This document shows positions 44,541 through 55,539 of a stretch of 64,000 nucleotides of DNA, in pieces. A program made the translations under genes and the position numbers. Under the pieces are notes generated by a model. That model was not told the origin of the DNA, ran no database searches, and saw nothing but the letters and a program-made list of their open reading frames with translations. Origin of the DNA: Taxillus chinensis (Eukaryota > Streptophyta > Magnoliopsida > Santalales > Loranthaceae); contig CM042085.1 of the NCBI GenBank assembly GCA_023512835.1, positions 50,277,569-50,341,568 of the forward strand, read 5' to 3'. The first letter of the stretch is position 1; the number at the start of each line of letters is the position of its first letter.

Positions 44541-45329
44541 GTAGGGGTTTTGTTCTTCCTAAATCCTCCTCTGTCCTAGGGTTCTAGGGTAGATTATGAA
44601 TTATACCTATTTATATATATATAATCCATATAGGTGTGATCTCTATATGGATGTTGGCCTTCAATGGCAGTTTTTTATGTACTCTGGTGTTGGATGGTGT
44701 GCATATTAAGTGTTCGATAAAATGCCTGTGTGGATATGTCTGTGTGAATATGCCTAGTATGTGTTTGATAATATGCCTGTGTAGCTGGGTTTGTGGGTTT
44801 GTGAATGTATGCATGTTAAGCGTGTGGTAAAATACCTGTGAGACTCTGTATGTCAAGTGTTTGATTTTATGCCTGATGGGCTGTGCGAACTAAGTGTTTG
44901 GTTTAATGCTTGTGTGACCTTGTATGCTGTGCTTGTGGAACCCGGTGGCTGTGGAAGCCCGGGACTGGAAATGTTAGCTCGTGTGGCTAAGCCTATATGG
45001 CCGTGGATATGTTAGCCCGTGTGGCTAAGCCTATATGGTCGTAGATATGTTAGCCTGTGTGGCTAAGCCTATATGGCCGTGGATATGTTAGCCTATGAGG
45101 CTAAGCCTGAGTGGCTGTGGATATGTTAGCCTATATGGCTAAGCCTGTATGGCTATGGATATGTGTGTGCCATGTGAATGTGGAATACAACTTGTTTACA
45201 TTTTATTGTCACTACACTGCACCTGTACACACTCATGTAGACGCTAGGAGCATGGGATGGGTTGGGGAGACATGATCCCTACTGAGCTGTGGTTGCTCAC
45301 CCCTCCCTCTATGTTGTGTTTTCTTTCAG
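44541..45329 (+). other. Predicted intron inside solo LTR
   Basis: Donor TGAG/GTAGGGG at 44541, acceptor TTTTCTTTCAG/GAAC ending 45329, and TTGCTCACC about 30 nt upstream of the acceptor. Confidence 0.45.
44971..45165 (+). repeat. ~38 bp tandem repeat, five units (solo LTR)
   Basis: Units carry ATGTTAGCC and TGTGGCTAAGCCTATATGG. They lie in the predicted intron, the position of the 36 bp array of element III. One 36 bp type unit precedes them. Confidence 0.85.
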
Positions 45330-45735
45330 GAACATACAGGCGTTAGGAGGGACCCCAAGGTGGAAGACCTTATTTACTTTATTGTCTACCATTTATGTTA
45401 GTTTTATGGGAATTGATGTAACCCCAGGGGGGATGGATTGAAAAGAAGATTTTGTTGTAATAAAGACTGGTTTGGATTGTGGATTGCTTTTATGAACTTT
45501 ACTTTCCTGAATGTATTGTGGATGTTTAAAATGTTATATTCGGGGTTTGCACCCTAACCCCTTTGCCCTCCGTGTGGGTACAAGGGGAGTCACGTACCGG
45601 TTTCCTCGGGTTGGAAATCCGGGCGTGACACAGAACACGTATAAGGACTGCATTGATCAGGCGCCCTCCTTATAGTCTTCCAAGCTACTAAGTGTCTATC
45701 AACCACCCCTCACTAACCTAGGTCCACTAAACCAT

Positions 45736-45747
45736 GCTCTGATACCA
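45736..45747 (-). other. Primer binding site of element IV
   Basis: TGGTATCAGAGC on the minus strand (initiator Met type), three bases from the LTR. Confidence 0.85.
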
Positions 45748-46080
45748 ACTTGTCACGCCCCCGGATTCTGAGCACTCACAGAACCAGAAACGCGACTTCC
45801 CTGCGCCCACTCCAAGGGTCGAGGGGTTGATGACTGTTTCAACCCTGTACAATACTACAACGGGGGTAGCATTGTACTTACTAATAATCCAATGAAACAT
45901 ACAAGTCGTTGAGAAGTATATCTACAAATAATATTACTAAAGTGCAGCCAATCAAGTTATACAACTGTCATGGACCCTTGTCCGGAAATTAATAAAAAAT
46001 AAATAAAGTCTACAGGAGAAATCCTACACGAAGATTTCCCGACCCGCTCCATTGTGGCTCCAAAAGCTACTCCCTACAAC

Positions 46081-47444
46081 CTGTAGGAAGAGAAATAAAG
46101 TAGGGTGAGCATGTATGCTCAGTAGGTGATCCCTATCTCCATTATCCCTGTACATAAATTCTTAGATCTAAATGCTTAGTGTATGCTTGTGTCAGTGTAG
46201 TGTTCTACTCTACCACCGAGGGCCTATGTTAAGCACTCGAAATCAAACCTCCCATTTCATTTATTTACAACGAGCAACGAACATATCACAATCATGTCAC
46301 CAAACTATTGACGTTACAACCCAACCATCCATATCCTCACAACCGACCCCAAGAGAACATATATTTCTTTTCCCAATAGCCGTATGTGGGACCCACGGTG
46401 TCTCTGTTGACAACCTACCACATACAGGACCTGGGTCAACCAGCCACTTAGGGGACTTGTGGCCTCTTGCCAGCCCTAGGTGGGACTTGTGGTTACCCAA
46501 ACAACTTCCACAACCCAACTACCAATACACATATACCCAAACAACAAGCAAGACATGTAAAAAAAATAACATGTACAATATATAAAGTATTTCAAGCATT
46601 TAAATCACCAAACAAAATTTAATGTCACAGTTCCATATTTAGATCAGCAACAGTCTCAAGCCAAAATATTTATAAGTTCAACCCTACGAAACCTTTATTT
46701 TTAAAACTTATATCAATCCCTAACGAAATTTCCCACGTTTTTAGCCCTATATAACTATTCGAACTTAAACATATATATACATATGTATATATATATTCAT
46801 ATATCTATTTATATATATTTATATATCTATTTATATATATTTATATATAATATTTACCTAATTACATTTATATAACCAATTATAACCATATATACATTAG
46901 TTACCTAAATATATATATATATACCTATTTATAATTATTTATATATATTTATTATTATTATTTACCCTAATATATATATAAAAAAAACAAGGGAGCGTTG
47001 CTCCCTCTGGCCTCATGGTGCGCACGCAGGCGCACCCTGGCAACGGCGGTGGCTCAGATGCCGCCGCCCCTCTTCACCAGCCCAGCGCGGCGACGCACGG
47101 AACTGCCCGATCTCACGGAGACGCTCGGACTCACGGCGCACGGAAGCTCCAACGCGCGCGACGTCGCGCTGCCTCCCTGTCTCCCCCGTGCGGATCGCAC
47201 CAACTCGGCCACGGCGACGCACAAAACCGCCGCCCATGAAGCCGATGCTCACCCTTCCCTCTCCACGACGGCGCGACGGCAACACCTTGGGCCGACGCTT
47301 TCTCCTCCTTCCACGACGGCGTGCTGTGATGCCGACGCGAACGATTCAACCCACACCACGTCAAATCACGCACTGTACCCACACATTAAGTGATACAAAA
47401 CACCCTTCGTGCAATAGGGTAGACAAGGAGCCAGAAACACCTAC
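46081..47444 (-). other. Predicted intron inside element IV right LTR
   Basis: Donor CCAG/GTAGGT (G at 47444), acceptor CTTCCTACAG ending 46081, and TGCTCACC about 30 nt before it. Confidence 0.4.
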
Positions 47445-47554
47445 CTGGATTTGGTTTGGAAAGGTTGATTGAACAGTCTGCTTCAAGCCCTTTTGCGTCT
47501 CTCTCACCAAGCTTGCACGCACAACGAATGTAGGGTTTAACCCTAGGTTCTCCC

Positions 47555-47564
47555 CTATTTATAC
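47555..47564 (-). promoter_or_regulatory. TATA box, element IV right LTR
   Basis: GTATAAATAG on the minus strand, 111 nt before the predicted donor. Confidence 0.6.
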
Positions 47565-47737
47565 CCATATACATACACTAATTAATTTATAATATTAGTC
47601 ACAGTAATAATTATAATATCAATAGTTTGATTAATAATAATTATAATAGTTAATAATAATAATTCACCACAGTACATAATAATAATAGATACAATTAATA
47701 TCTATAGTTTATATTAAAATATCTACGGGCCTTTACA

Positions 47738-49532
47738 TCCTTCCCACCTCAGGACTTTTCGTCCCCGAAAAGACAAGTCATCCACTACGAGGTAGCACTA
47801 CCCCGGCTAACAAAAGTATGCATAACTTAGCTCTAATTAACATGATAGACAAAATAACACCCATGAACGAGGTAACCAACAGCACATCAAATCATACGCG
47901 ACCAAGAATATTAACAACCATAAGCACAAACAAAAACAACAAAATTATCTATATCTACCTCAACGCATAGTAAAGATCTTGACATCCTCCCCACCTCAGG
48001 ACTGTTCGTCCTCGAACAGCTCGGGGTGAAGAACACGCATCTGACTCTCCCGCTCCCAGGTCTACTCCTCCATATTACGGTGGCGCCACCAAACTCGGAC
48101 CAACGGAATCGTCTTGCCTCGCAAGACCTGCTCCCGCCGGTCTAAAATCTGAACTGGTGCCTCTACGACAGAACCATCATCAGCTAGCTCTATCTCATGC
48201 CAATCAAGCACATGGGTAGGATCCAGGTAATATTTCTGTAACTGGGAGACATGGAAAACGTCATGAACACGAGCTAGCTTGGGTGGTAACTCTAATCGAT
48301 AGGCCACTGGTCCCACAACAGTAGTGATAGGAAAAGGACCTACAAATCGAGAGGAGAGTTTGGAACCTCGCCTAAACCGCCTGTGTACCCGTCGTGGCGA
48401 GACTCGCAAGAAGACGCGATCCCCTACGACGAACTGAAGCGGTCATCACCGTCTATCAGCATATGATTTCTGTCGACTCTGGGCCGTCAACATCCGTTAC
48501 CGGATCACCTGAACAAAGTCTATAGTCTCCTGAACCATATCAGGACCCAAAACAACTGCCTCCCCTGCTTGGGCCCAACACAGAGGGGAGCGACACGGTC
48601 GCCCATACAATGCCTCATATGGCGCCATCCCTATCGTAGCCTAATAGCTGTTGTTGTAGGAGAACTCCACCAAGGGAAGGTGAGCCTCCCAACAACCTCC
48701 AAAATCCAACACACAAGCACGAAGCATATCCTCGAGAATCTGAATAGTGCGTTCGGACTGGCCATCTGTCTGTGGGTGGTAAGCTGTACTCAAATTCACT
48801 CGGGTGCCCAAAGCACGCTGTAGCTGCTGCCAAAATTGCGAAGTGATCCGAGCATCCCTATCAGAAACGATCGACAACGGCACACCATGCAATCGTACCA
48901 CCACGTCGACATATCGTTGTCCCAAGGTCCGGACTGGATCGGTCTCACAAATCGGAATAAAGTGGGCAGATTTTGTCAAACGGTCCACAACAACCCAAAT
49001 AGCATCATGGCCTCTAGAATGAGGAAGCCCTGTGACAAAATCCATAGTCACATGATCCCACTTCCACTCCGGCACAGGTAACGACTGCAACTCACCGGAA
49101 GACTGCAAATGCTCGGCCTTGACCTGCTGGCATGTCAAACACCGTCGAACAAACTCCGTTATTGCCTTCTTAAGACCCGACCACCAGAACTATTGCCGTA
49201 CCGCATGGTACATCTTCGTTCCTCCAGGGTGAACAGCCAAACGAGAATGATGGAATTCCCGTAGAACTGTCCCCCAGAGAGAAGATGGAACTATCAATCG
49301 ACCTTGATAGCGCAACACATGATTAGAATCCTCTGTCCAATCAGCAGAACGTACGGCAGTCTGAATCTGATCCCGAAGGACTTCACACTCAACATCCCCT
49401 AACTGACCTTCAATAACCTGACGCCGCAACTCAGGCACTGCGATAACCACGCTCAGCATGCCCTGCTCTACTCCCTACATTGGCTGCAACCTCAGTGCAG
49501 CTAGTTGCCCCATCATCTCCCATTCCTTGACA
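47738..49532 (-). mobile_element. Truncated second body of element IV
   Basis: Polypurine tract (47738-47755), 3' non-coding stretch and pol C-terminal half, nearly identical to 5559-6111 plus 35875-37130. It ends abruptly at about 49532, where plus-strand chromovirus sequence starts. It preserves the site into which copia I inserted in the other copy. Confidence 0.85.
47996..49530 (-). pseudogene. Element IV pol C-terminal half (truncated copy)
   Basis: Integrase zinc-binding region (49459-49190, HPGGTKMYHAVRQ), catalytic core (49138-48641: [32 protein letters not shown]), GPY/F and [14 protein letters not shown] linker (48409-48062), then the chromodomain. TAG at 48062-48064 interrupts EEQTWERE; the left copy has CAG there. 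It ends FEDEQS, TGA 47996. Confidence 0.85.
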
Positions 49533-49859
49533 GCTAGTTTGTCTTTTCGGGGACGAAAAGTCCTAAGAAGGGGAGAATGTGAGGATTTTTCTCAGTGGTG
49601 GGAGCAAGTTTACTATGATATGTATGTTAAAATGAGTACTCCTGGACATGTGGTGGTTTTGTGAGGGGCATGATGTATGATTGTTGCTATGTGTTGCTTA
49701 TGTATAAAATATGATAGGCTATGTGAGAAATATGCTAGTGAAAACAATTGCGTTCATTCATGTGGGTATTATTGGATATGCGTAGTAACTGTGTGTGAGG
49801 ATAGTATTTAAGAGCACATTTTGTCTTTTCGAGGACAAAAAGTTCTAAGGTGGGGAGGA
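49533..49859 (+). mobile_element. Chromovirus 3' internal remnant with two polypurine tracts
   Basis: CTTTTCGGGGACGAAAAG then AAGAAGGGGAGAATGTGAG at about 49540-49582, and again CTTTTCGAGGACAAAAAG then AAGGTGGGGAGGATGTAAG at about 49823-49864. The second precedes the LTR at 49860. The first is followed by about 280 bp starting TGTGAGG that may be the start of another LTR. No gene. Confidence 0.6.
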
Positions 49860-50371
49860 TGTAAGAACTCGTATTTGAGTGACATTGTAAGCTAATTTAT
49901 TATTAAGGATGATAATATTTAAAAGGCGATGTAATTGTTGACGTGAGCGTTTTGGCTGTAAGTGGGTTTAGTTTGGAGCCGGAGGTTCCGTCAGGACATT
50001 TTAGTATTTTGAGTTTATTATTGAATATGATTATGATTATTAAAATAATTATTTTAATATGTTCTGTTATTATAATGGTAATATTACCAATATGATCATT
50101 TTAATATTTGAGGTCATTATAATTATAATGTTAAATTACTAATAAAATTATTTAGGTATTTTGAGTTATTATTGATATAATAATTAATATTATTACTGTT
50201 ATTATTATTGATGTAATTATTGAGGTGATTATTATAATTATAATTACTAATCCTATTGTTATTATTATTATTATTATTTTAAATGTTGTTGTTATTATTA
50301 TTATTATTATTAATTAAATTATTATCATTACTATTATTCTTATTATTAAATCAAATAGGATATATTGATAA

Positions 50372-50380
50372 GTATAAAAG
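50372..50380 (+). promoter_or_regulatory. TATA box, plus-strand Tekay-like LTR
   Basis: GTATAAAAG, 119 nt before the CCAG/GTAGGGG donor-like site. Confidence 0.55.
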
Positions 50381-50621
50381 GAGAGCCTAGGTTAGAAATC
50401 ATAGGTCAGTTGTGCGTGTGCAGAGCTTGGCAAGGGAGAAACGTTGTATTTGAAGTTGTCGTGTTCTTCATCTCTCCAGTTTGAATCCAGGTAGGGGACC
50501 TCTGATTTCCTCATTATTTTATTGCGTAAACTCAAAATGTTAGGCTTAAATTGATGTTTGACTTCATTATTGATCGTGTATATATATATTTTGATGAACA
50601 TATATATATATATGAAAAATG

Positions 50622-50629
<8 letters not shown>

Positions 50630-50688
<59 letters not shown>
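50630..50688. repeat. TA dinucleotide microsatellite
   Basis: Nearly uninterrupted TA repeat. ORFs across it are artefacts. Confidence 0.9.
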
Positions 50689-50692
<4 letters not shown>

Positions 50693-52511
50693 GATGATCT
50701 TCTCCCACCCACCATATTCCCTCTCCACGGCTGATTCTTGGAATAGTCCCCAATGATGTACAAATCATATTATTTAAATTGATGTATGTCCTGCACCTCT
50801 CCATGAGCAATTCCCTTTCCATGGCCGATTTCAAGGCCAAAAGAAATTAATGTATCTCCTGTGCCTTTCCTCCAATTATTTAATATATTAATCCTATTAT
50901 TCTTAATTCAAATTATTGTTATTATTATTATGAAGAAAACCAGGCATGTAGGCCTGATTTTTCCAAATCGCGCGGGCGCGTCCTGCACGGCTACACGTCG
51001 GCACGTCCTATTCGGCTTCCTGTTCCTGCTTTGCTAACAATATATATATTGTTAATAATATATATTGTGTAAAGCCAGGCCAATCGGCCTGGCCTTTCCT
51101 TGCAGCACCAGACTGTCGTGCGACAATCTAGTTGGGTAGCGCTGCGCGCTTAGGCCCTGTGGTGTGACAGTCTGGTTGTGCCGTCCTCTATTTGGCGTGT
51201 TAGTGCTAGCCCTAATGGACTGGCAATGTTAATCGGTCCTTTTGGGTCAGTCCTGTTCCTTTTGATTTTAGGGATTCGTTCTCTTATGGTTCCCTTGACC
51301 CTAATAATAGGTCTTGTTGGCTCAATTTGGGCTGGATATTATTAGTTTAAAATACTAAATATTATTTGGGTTCGTAAGTGTTAGTTTAATAATATAAAGA
51401 TTGTTTAAGCCGATACTAATAGTTATAAATATAAATATTGTTTGAGCTTAATTTAATTAGTTAATTAAACTAATATCGTTTGGGCTTACTATTATTAGTT
51501 GGGCTTGATTTAGTTAGTTTAATTAAATGAATAATGTTTGGGCTTGAAATTATTTATTATTTAGATATTATTTGAACTTTTGAATTAGTTTAATTAAATA
51601 ATGTCATTGGATTTGCTATTATCATTTTAAAGATTTGATTACCATTTGTGGCATGTTATTGTTGGTTTAACGATTTAAAATAAACTGTATGATGTGGTAC
51701 TGGTTATTGGAATTATTATTGTTGGTTGCATGAGGAATTGGTGGTGGAACTGGTTGGGTTAACCATGGTTCCCACATAGGGCTGGCAAGAGGCTACAGGT
51801 CCCTTATGTGGTAGGTAACCCAGGTCCCATATGTGGTAGGTTGTCGTTAGGGACACCATAGGTCCCACATACGGCTATAAAGAGGTGACTGAGATACTTG
51901 TAGTTAGTGGCGGGAATCCCGTGAATGGGTGAATTACCGGTGTGAACCATTATGATTGTATTGTGATGTGATGTCTTATTTTGTGATTTAATATAATTTA
52001 ACTGTGATAAAATTTAGCACTACACTGGCACAAGTATACACCGATCATGTAGACTTAGGATTTCATCTTTTAGGATGGTGAGGAGTTGGAGATCACCTAC
52101 TGAACGTGTGTGCTCACCCCTCCTATTTTGTTGACATGTTTCAAGTATTGACCCATTCGCTAGAGGCTGGTCTGAAGTTAGATGTCATTTATTCCGCATT
52201 TTGTCATAACTTGGTTTAAGGATTTTGTAAGACATAATTAGTTTTATTAATTAAGAATCCGGACAAGGGTCCATGAAAGTTGTACTGGATTTATAGCATG
52301 ACTTTATTTTTAATAAATTATTTTCCTTAGCTTCATAGCATGTGAGAATGTACAGGAATACCCCTGATGTATGAATGTATAGGTATATCTCGGACAATAC
52401 CGGCTGTGTAGTCCATATCGGTGCCAGTCACCAACCCCTTGGCCCTTCGGGTGCGGGCATGGGGAAGTCATACCCCTAGTTCCGGTCTTTCTGGGATTTG
52501 GGGGCGTGACA

Positions 52512-53050
52512 ATAAATTACAAACCACATAACCCACAATTACAAGGCCCAAGCTAACAAAGAGTCCTATGGGATTAGAACCAACTCCCCCTTAGAAATGA
52601 TAGGGTATTAACCAAAGCAAAACATATTAGCCCAAACACAATCCCTAAATTAACTGAACTGGAAATAAAATTGGTGTAGGCAGTGAGAAGAAACGGCCTC
52701 CACACCATGCACTCGCCCAACTGATGCCCAATGGAGATAGCCCAGGGAAAACAACAAAACAAGACAACAGAAACAGGAGGAAATAAAGGAAAACTCAGCA
52801 ACCACAAACAAAGGCGGAAAATACAAAATTATGGAGTATACCACAACCGGAAACAGACCCATGCAAGCAGGGACTAGTGTCACAAACATAGAAAGGATAA
52901 ACCAGAGACCATAATAAGATAACATATGAACCAGTGAGTTAAAGCCACGACTAAATCAAAACTATACAACCCTTAAAAACAACTCAAAGAAATAGACTGG
53001 AAACAGTCTTTCTTGAAAACCAAACAAAATAAAGAAATTTAAATTACTTT
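52512..53050. other. Unassigned sequence left of Athila element
   Basis: No domain recognised in any frame. The segment 52913-53037 recurs at 62877-63043, so this is flanking sequence duplicated around the Athila insertion. Confidence 0.5.
52913..53037. repeat. Long flanking direct repeat, left copy
   Basis: 83 bp (52913-52995) matches 62877-62959 exactly, and 29 bp (53009-53037) matches 63015-63043. The intervening parts differ, with a G10 run in the right copy. Confidence 0.85.
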
Positions 53051-53663
53051 GAGTTTTGCATGTTTTATGAATCTTCTTAATTCTATCTTTGGATGTACAC
53101 CTTGGTATTCTTAGCCCTAGTCTCAGGGTGGATTGAGATTCATAACTTATTTGTAATTGGTGTGATCATTATCCTTTTGCAAGTATGATTTATTGGCTTT
53201 GCATGTTTGTGTGTTTAGATGACCATTACTTATACAACTCTTAAAAGGACCTCAATGACCATTTGTTGTCCTTGGCTTAGTGTTTAGCATGTTTTCAATC
53301 GTACAACCCTAATACCATGAACTAGTAGAGATAACATAGGGAGGTGAAATTGTGACCCTAGATGCTTTTAATCCTTGATTCTTAATCCTAAAATCGGTTT
53401 ACTTTCTTTGTTTATTGAGAAAACCACATAAAAAATTAGATCTTTAGTTTAAAAAAGAAAACTTTTTGTGCCAAGACATTTTATAGAACAAGAGTAATTG
53501 GGTGATTTGATTTGAGAACTAGAGAACTAGGCTAATCCCCTTGGGTTCGACACCCTTTCTTGCTTATTCTTTTAGTGCAAACTTAGGGAATTTATTATTT
53601 TGAAGAGAGATTTAACGACGTTAGCTAGCTCTTTTAGAGAGGCTAAAAATCTTGTCTGCATCA
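53051..53663 (+). mobile_element. 5' LTR (3' part) of Athila-like element V
   Basis: Ends TCTGCATCA three bases before the primer site. Its first 230 bp align with 62643-62876. Confidence 0.85.
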
Positions 53664-53666
53664 AAT

Positions 53667-53684
53667 TGGCGCCGTTGCTTGGGA
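53667..53684 (+). other. Primer binding site of element V (Asp-tRNA type)
   Basis: TGGCGCCGTTGCTTGGGA, the Athila-type primer site with two mismatches from the usual GCCGGGGA end. Confidence 0.8.
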
Positions 53685-54002
53685 TTCAACGGTTAACTAG
53701 TTTTTAAAATCAACATTGAGTGAAATTGTTTGAATTCCGATCTTGGTGTTTTATTTTGTCTTTACTTTTCGTTATTTTTGTGTTCTTTATTTGTTTATTT
53801 TGCATTGTTCGAGCTGCTGGGTGTGTTCTTGTTGTTGTTACAGGAACATACATCAAGGATTCCTAGTTGTGCATGCAAAGAGAGGAGGATATACAATTTA
53901 CGCGGAACCTGAAAGGTTGTTCGAGCTCGGCGTAGAGCGACTAGGGAAGCGGCACGTGAGGTGAAGAAGCATTACAAGGCTTGGAGCAATCAGAGGCGAT
54001 CG
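53685..54002 (+). other. Leader of element V
   Basis: T-rich leader, then the degraded gag N-terminus. Short ORFs only. Confidence 0.5.
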
Positions 54003-55459
54003 ATGGCGGATCTCGTACTGATGGTGGTGCACCCAAGGAGGGGCCAATTACAATGGCCAATATCCGGAAGAGGGTAATAGGTTTATGCCTAGAACCTTCT
54101 TAGATTATGCGAGGCCGATGATGTCGGACCATTATTCCGGGATTCTGAGACAAGAGTCCAAGCAAATAGCTTTGAGTAAGGCGGCGTTGATCAACATGGT
54201 GAGCAACAACGCGTTTGGAGGAACAAACGTGGATGATCCACACCAGATATGATGAGGTTCTACCAGGTGTGTGACACCATCAAGATCAACAATGTGTCGG
54301 AGGAGGCCATAAAGCTAAGGCTTTTTCCTTTCTCTTTAAAGGATAGAGCTCTTGGGCTGGTTCAACAGTTTGCCGACAGGTTCAATCATCACTTGGGAGG
54401 AGATGCGGTCAAGTTCATGTCAAAGTACTTCCCTCCTTCCAAGGTGATCCAGCTAAGAGGAGAGATTAACGGGTTCAGGCAAGATGAGATGGAGACTCTT
54501 CATGAAGCTTGGGAGCGTTTCAAAGACTTAGTGAGAAGATGCCCCGATCATGGAAGGCCCCGATGGATTCAAATTGAATCTTTCTACACGGAGTCTTCGA
54601 GTCCCATTCACAAGACAAGGTGAATGCAATGTCTGGAGGATGCTTGATGAATCTGGAGCTGACGCAGCAGCGAGCTCTTGGAGAGGTTGTCGTTAGCTGA
54701 TTGGCGGTGGTCTAATGTGCGTACTTCAAAGCCAAGGGAGAAGATTGCTTGATTGAAAATTCTTCCAATGATGTGCAAGCACGCATTCAAGCTTTAGTGA
54801 AAGGCATGGAAGTATTGGCTCTTAAAGTTGAAGGATCACAAGCTTTACCATAGTTGAGCGGGGGTTGTGGAGTGTTGAAGAAGCAAATTATGTTGGAGGA
54901 AAGGGCTTGTACCTAAACAGCAATTTTATCCTCAACAACAACAACTAGGTACAACCTGAATCAACGGCAATCTCAACCATTTCGAGAACTCGGAACCGAG
55001 GGGGAGATACCTCATTTCGAGTACAAATATGTGCCCCGGGGGATGAAGCGGAATCCGTATGCTACGGATAATTATTTACACCCACCTCCAGGATTCGAGC
55101 GGAAAATGGACGCGGCCGCAACGAAGAAAGAGGAAGGGTATATCGGAATGTGGATGAGCCAACCAAAAGAGAGGATAGTTTGGAGGAAAGAATGAAGAAT
55201 ATAGAAAAGCTGCTTGTGAGTTTGGCTCGGGAATGTAAATCAAGGGGTGTCATCCAATACTTTTCCAAGTGACACCGAGGTGAACCCCAAGGAGAGTTGC
55301 AAGGCTATAACTCTAAGGAGCGGGAAGACATTGAATGAAGTGAAGAGCCTAAGAAGAAGGCAATTCCGGAAGAACAAAGCAGACCCTTGGAAGCCGATGA
55401 CCAAGGAAAATCAGATAAAAGTCAAGAAAAAGTGCAAGAAAAGAAGGACAAGCGAGTAA
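54003..55459 (+). pseudogene. Element V gag, decayed
   Basis: Athila gag capsid signatures lie in two frames: RTFLDYARPM and SNNAFGGTNVDDP (54084-54250), then CDTIKINNVSEEAIKLRLFPFSLKD and HEAWERFKDLVRRCPDHG (54249-54623). The KESCKAITLRSGK motif typical of the Athila gag-protease spacer is at about 55275-55330. Frameshifts occur near 54250 and 54610, with many stops between. Confidence 0.8.
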
Positions 55460-55539
55460 AGACAGAATAGGCGAAGAACAAAGGCAAGAGCTCGGAGCCT
55501 ACTATGCCATTTCCTCGAGGGTGAGGAACCAGAGGGTGA

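Larger units (their letters stand above)
43879..45630 (+). mobile_element. Solo LTR, chimeric between families II and III
   Basis: 1752 bp, TGTAAGGACCCG...GGGCGTGACA with a perfect 5 bp TSD and no internal region, the product of LTR-LTR recombination. Its first ~0.7 kb (U3) matches element II LTRs in reverse. Its last ~0.5 kb (TGGGTTGGGGAGACATGATC through GGTTGGAAATCCGGG) matches element III. It contains three CACGTG boxes (43968, 44071, 44154), two palindromes, a TATA box and a GA microsatellite. Confidence 0.9.
3576..47737 (-). mobile_element. Element IV: Tekay-like chromovirus, host of the nest
   Basis: Bounded by LTRs at 3576-5558 and 45751-47737. Gag, protease, RT, RNase H, integrase and a chromodomain-type tail are read right to left. 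It is interrupted by copia I (6112-35874) and a solo LTR (43879-45630), and it carries a 3.2 kb tandem duplication of the region next to the copia. The flanks ATACT (3571-3575) and TCCTT (47738-47742) do not match. Internal sequence continues beyond the right LTR, so the unit is an LTR-body-LTR-body arrangement rather than a clean insertion. The interrupted site exists uninterrupted at about 48281-48310. Confidence 0.85.
45751..47737 (-). mobile_element. 5' LTR of element IV (right; shared with truncated body)
   Basis: 1987 bp, TGTCACGCCCCCGG...GGCCTTTACA, close to the left LTR. It is followed directly by a polypurine tract and another IV body, so it also serves as 3' LTR of a truncated copy. 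Confidence 0.9.
49860..52511 (+). mobile_element. Plus-strand Tekay-like LTR (3' LTR of a truncated element)
   Basis: 2652 bp, TGTAAGAACTCG...GGGGGCGTGACA. No matching 5 bp repeats flank it (GAGGA or AGGAT on the left, AATAA on the right), so it is not a solo LTR with intact TSD. It contains an AT-rich U3, a TATA box at 50372, a donor-like GTAGGGG at 50491, a TA microsatellite at about 50630-50688, and a TGTGCTCACCCCTCC block at about 52109-52123. The acceptor after it is weak. Confidence 0.75.

Noticed and set aside
3571..47742. Target-site duplication for element IV
   Set aside because: ATACT on the left and TCCTT on the right do not match, and the right side is another IV body.
49855..52516. 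Solo LTR interpretation of 49860-52511
   Set aside because: No flanking 5 bp repeat, and internal 3' sequence with polypurine tracts precedes it.
52574..52925. Hydrophobic minus-strand ORFs
   Set aside because: Short, low-complexity, no start context, and the region is flanking sequence partly duplicated at 62877.
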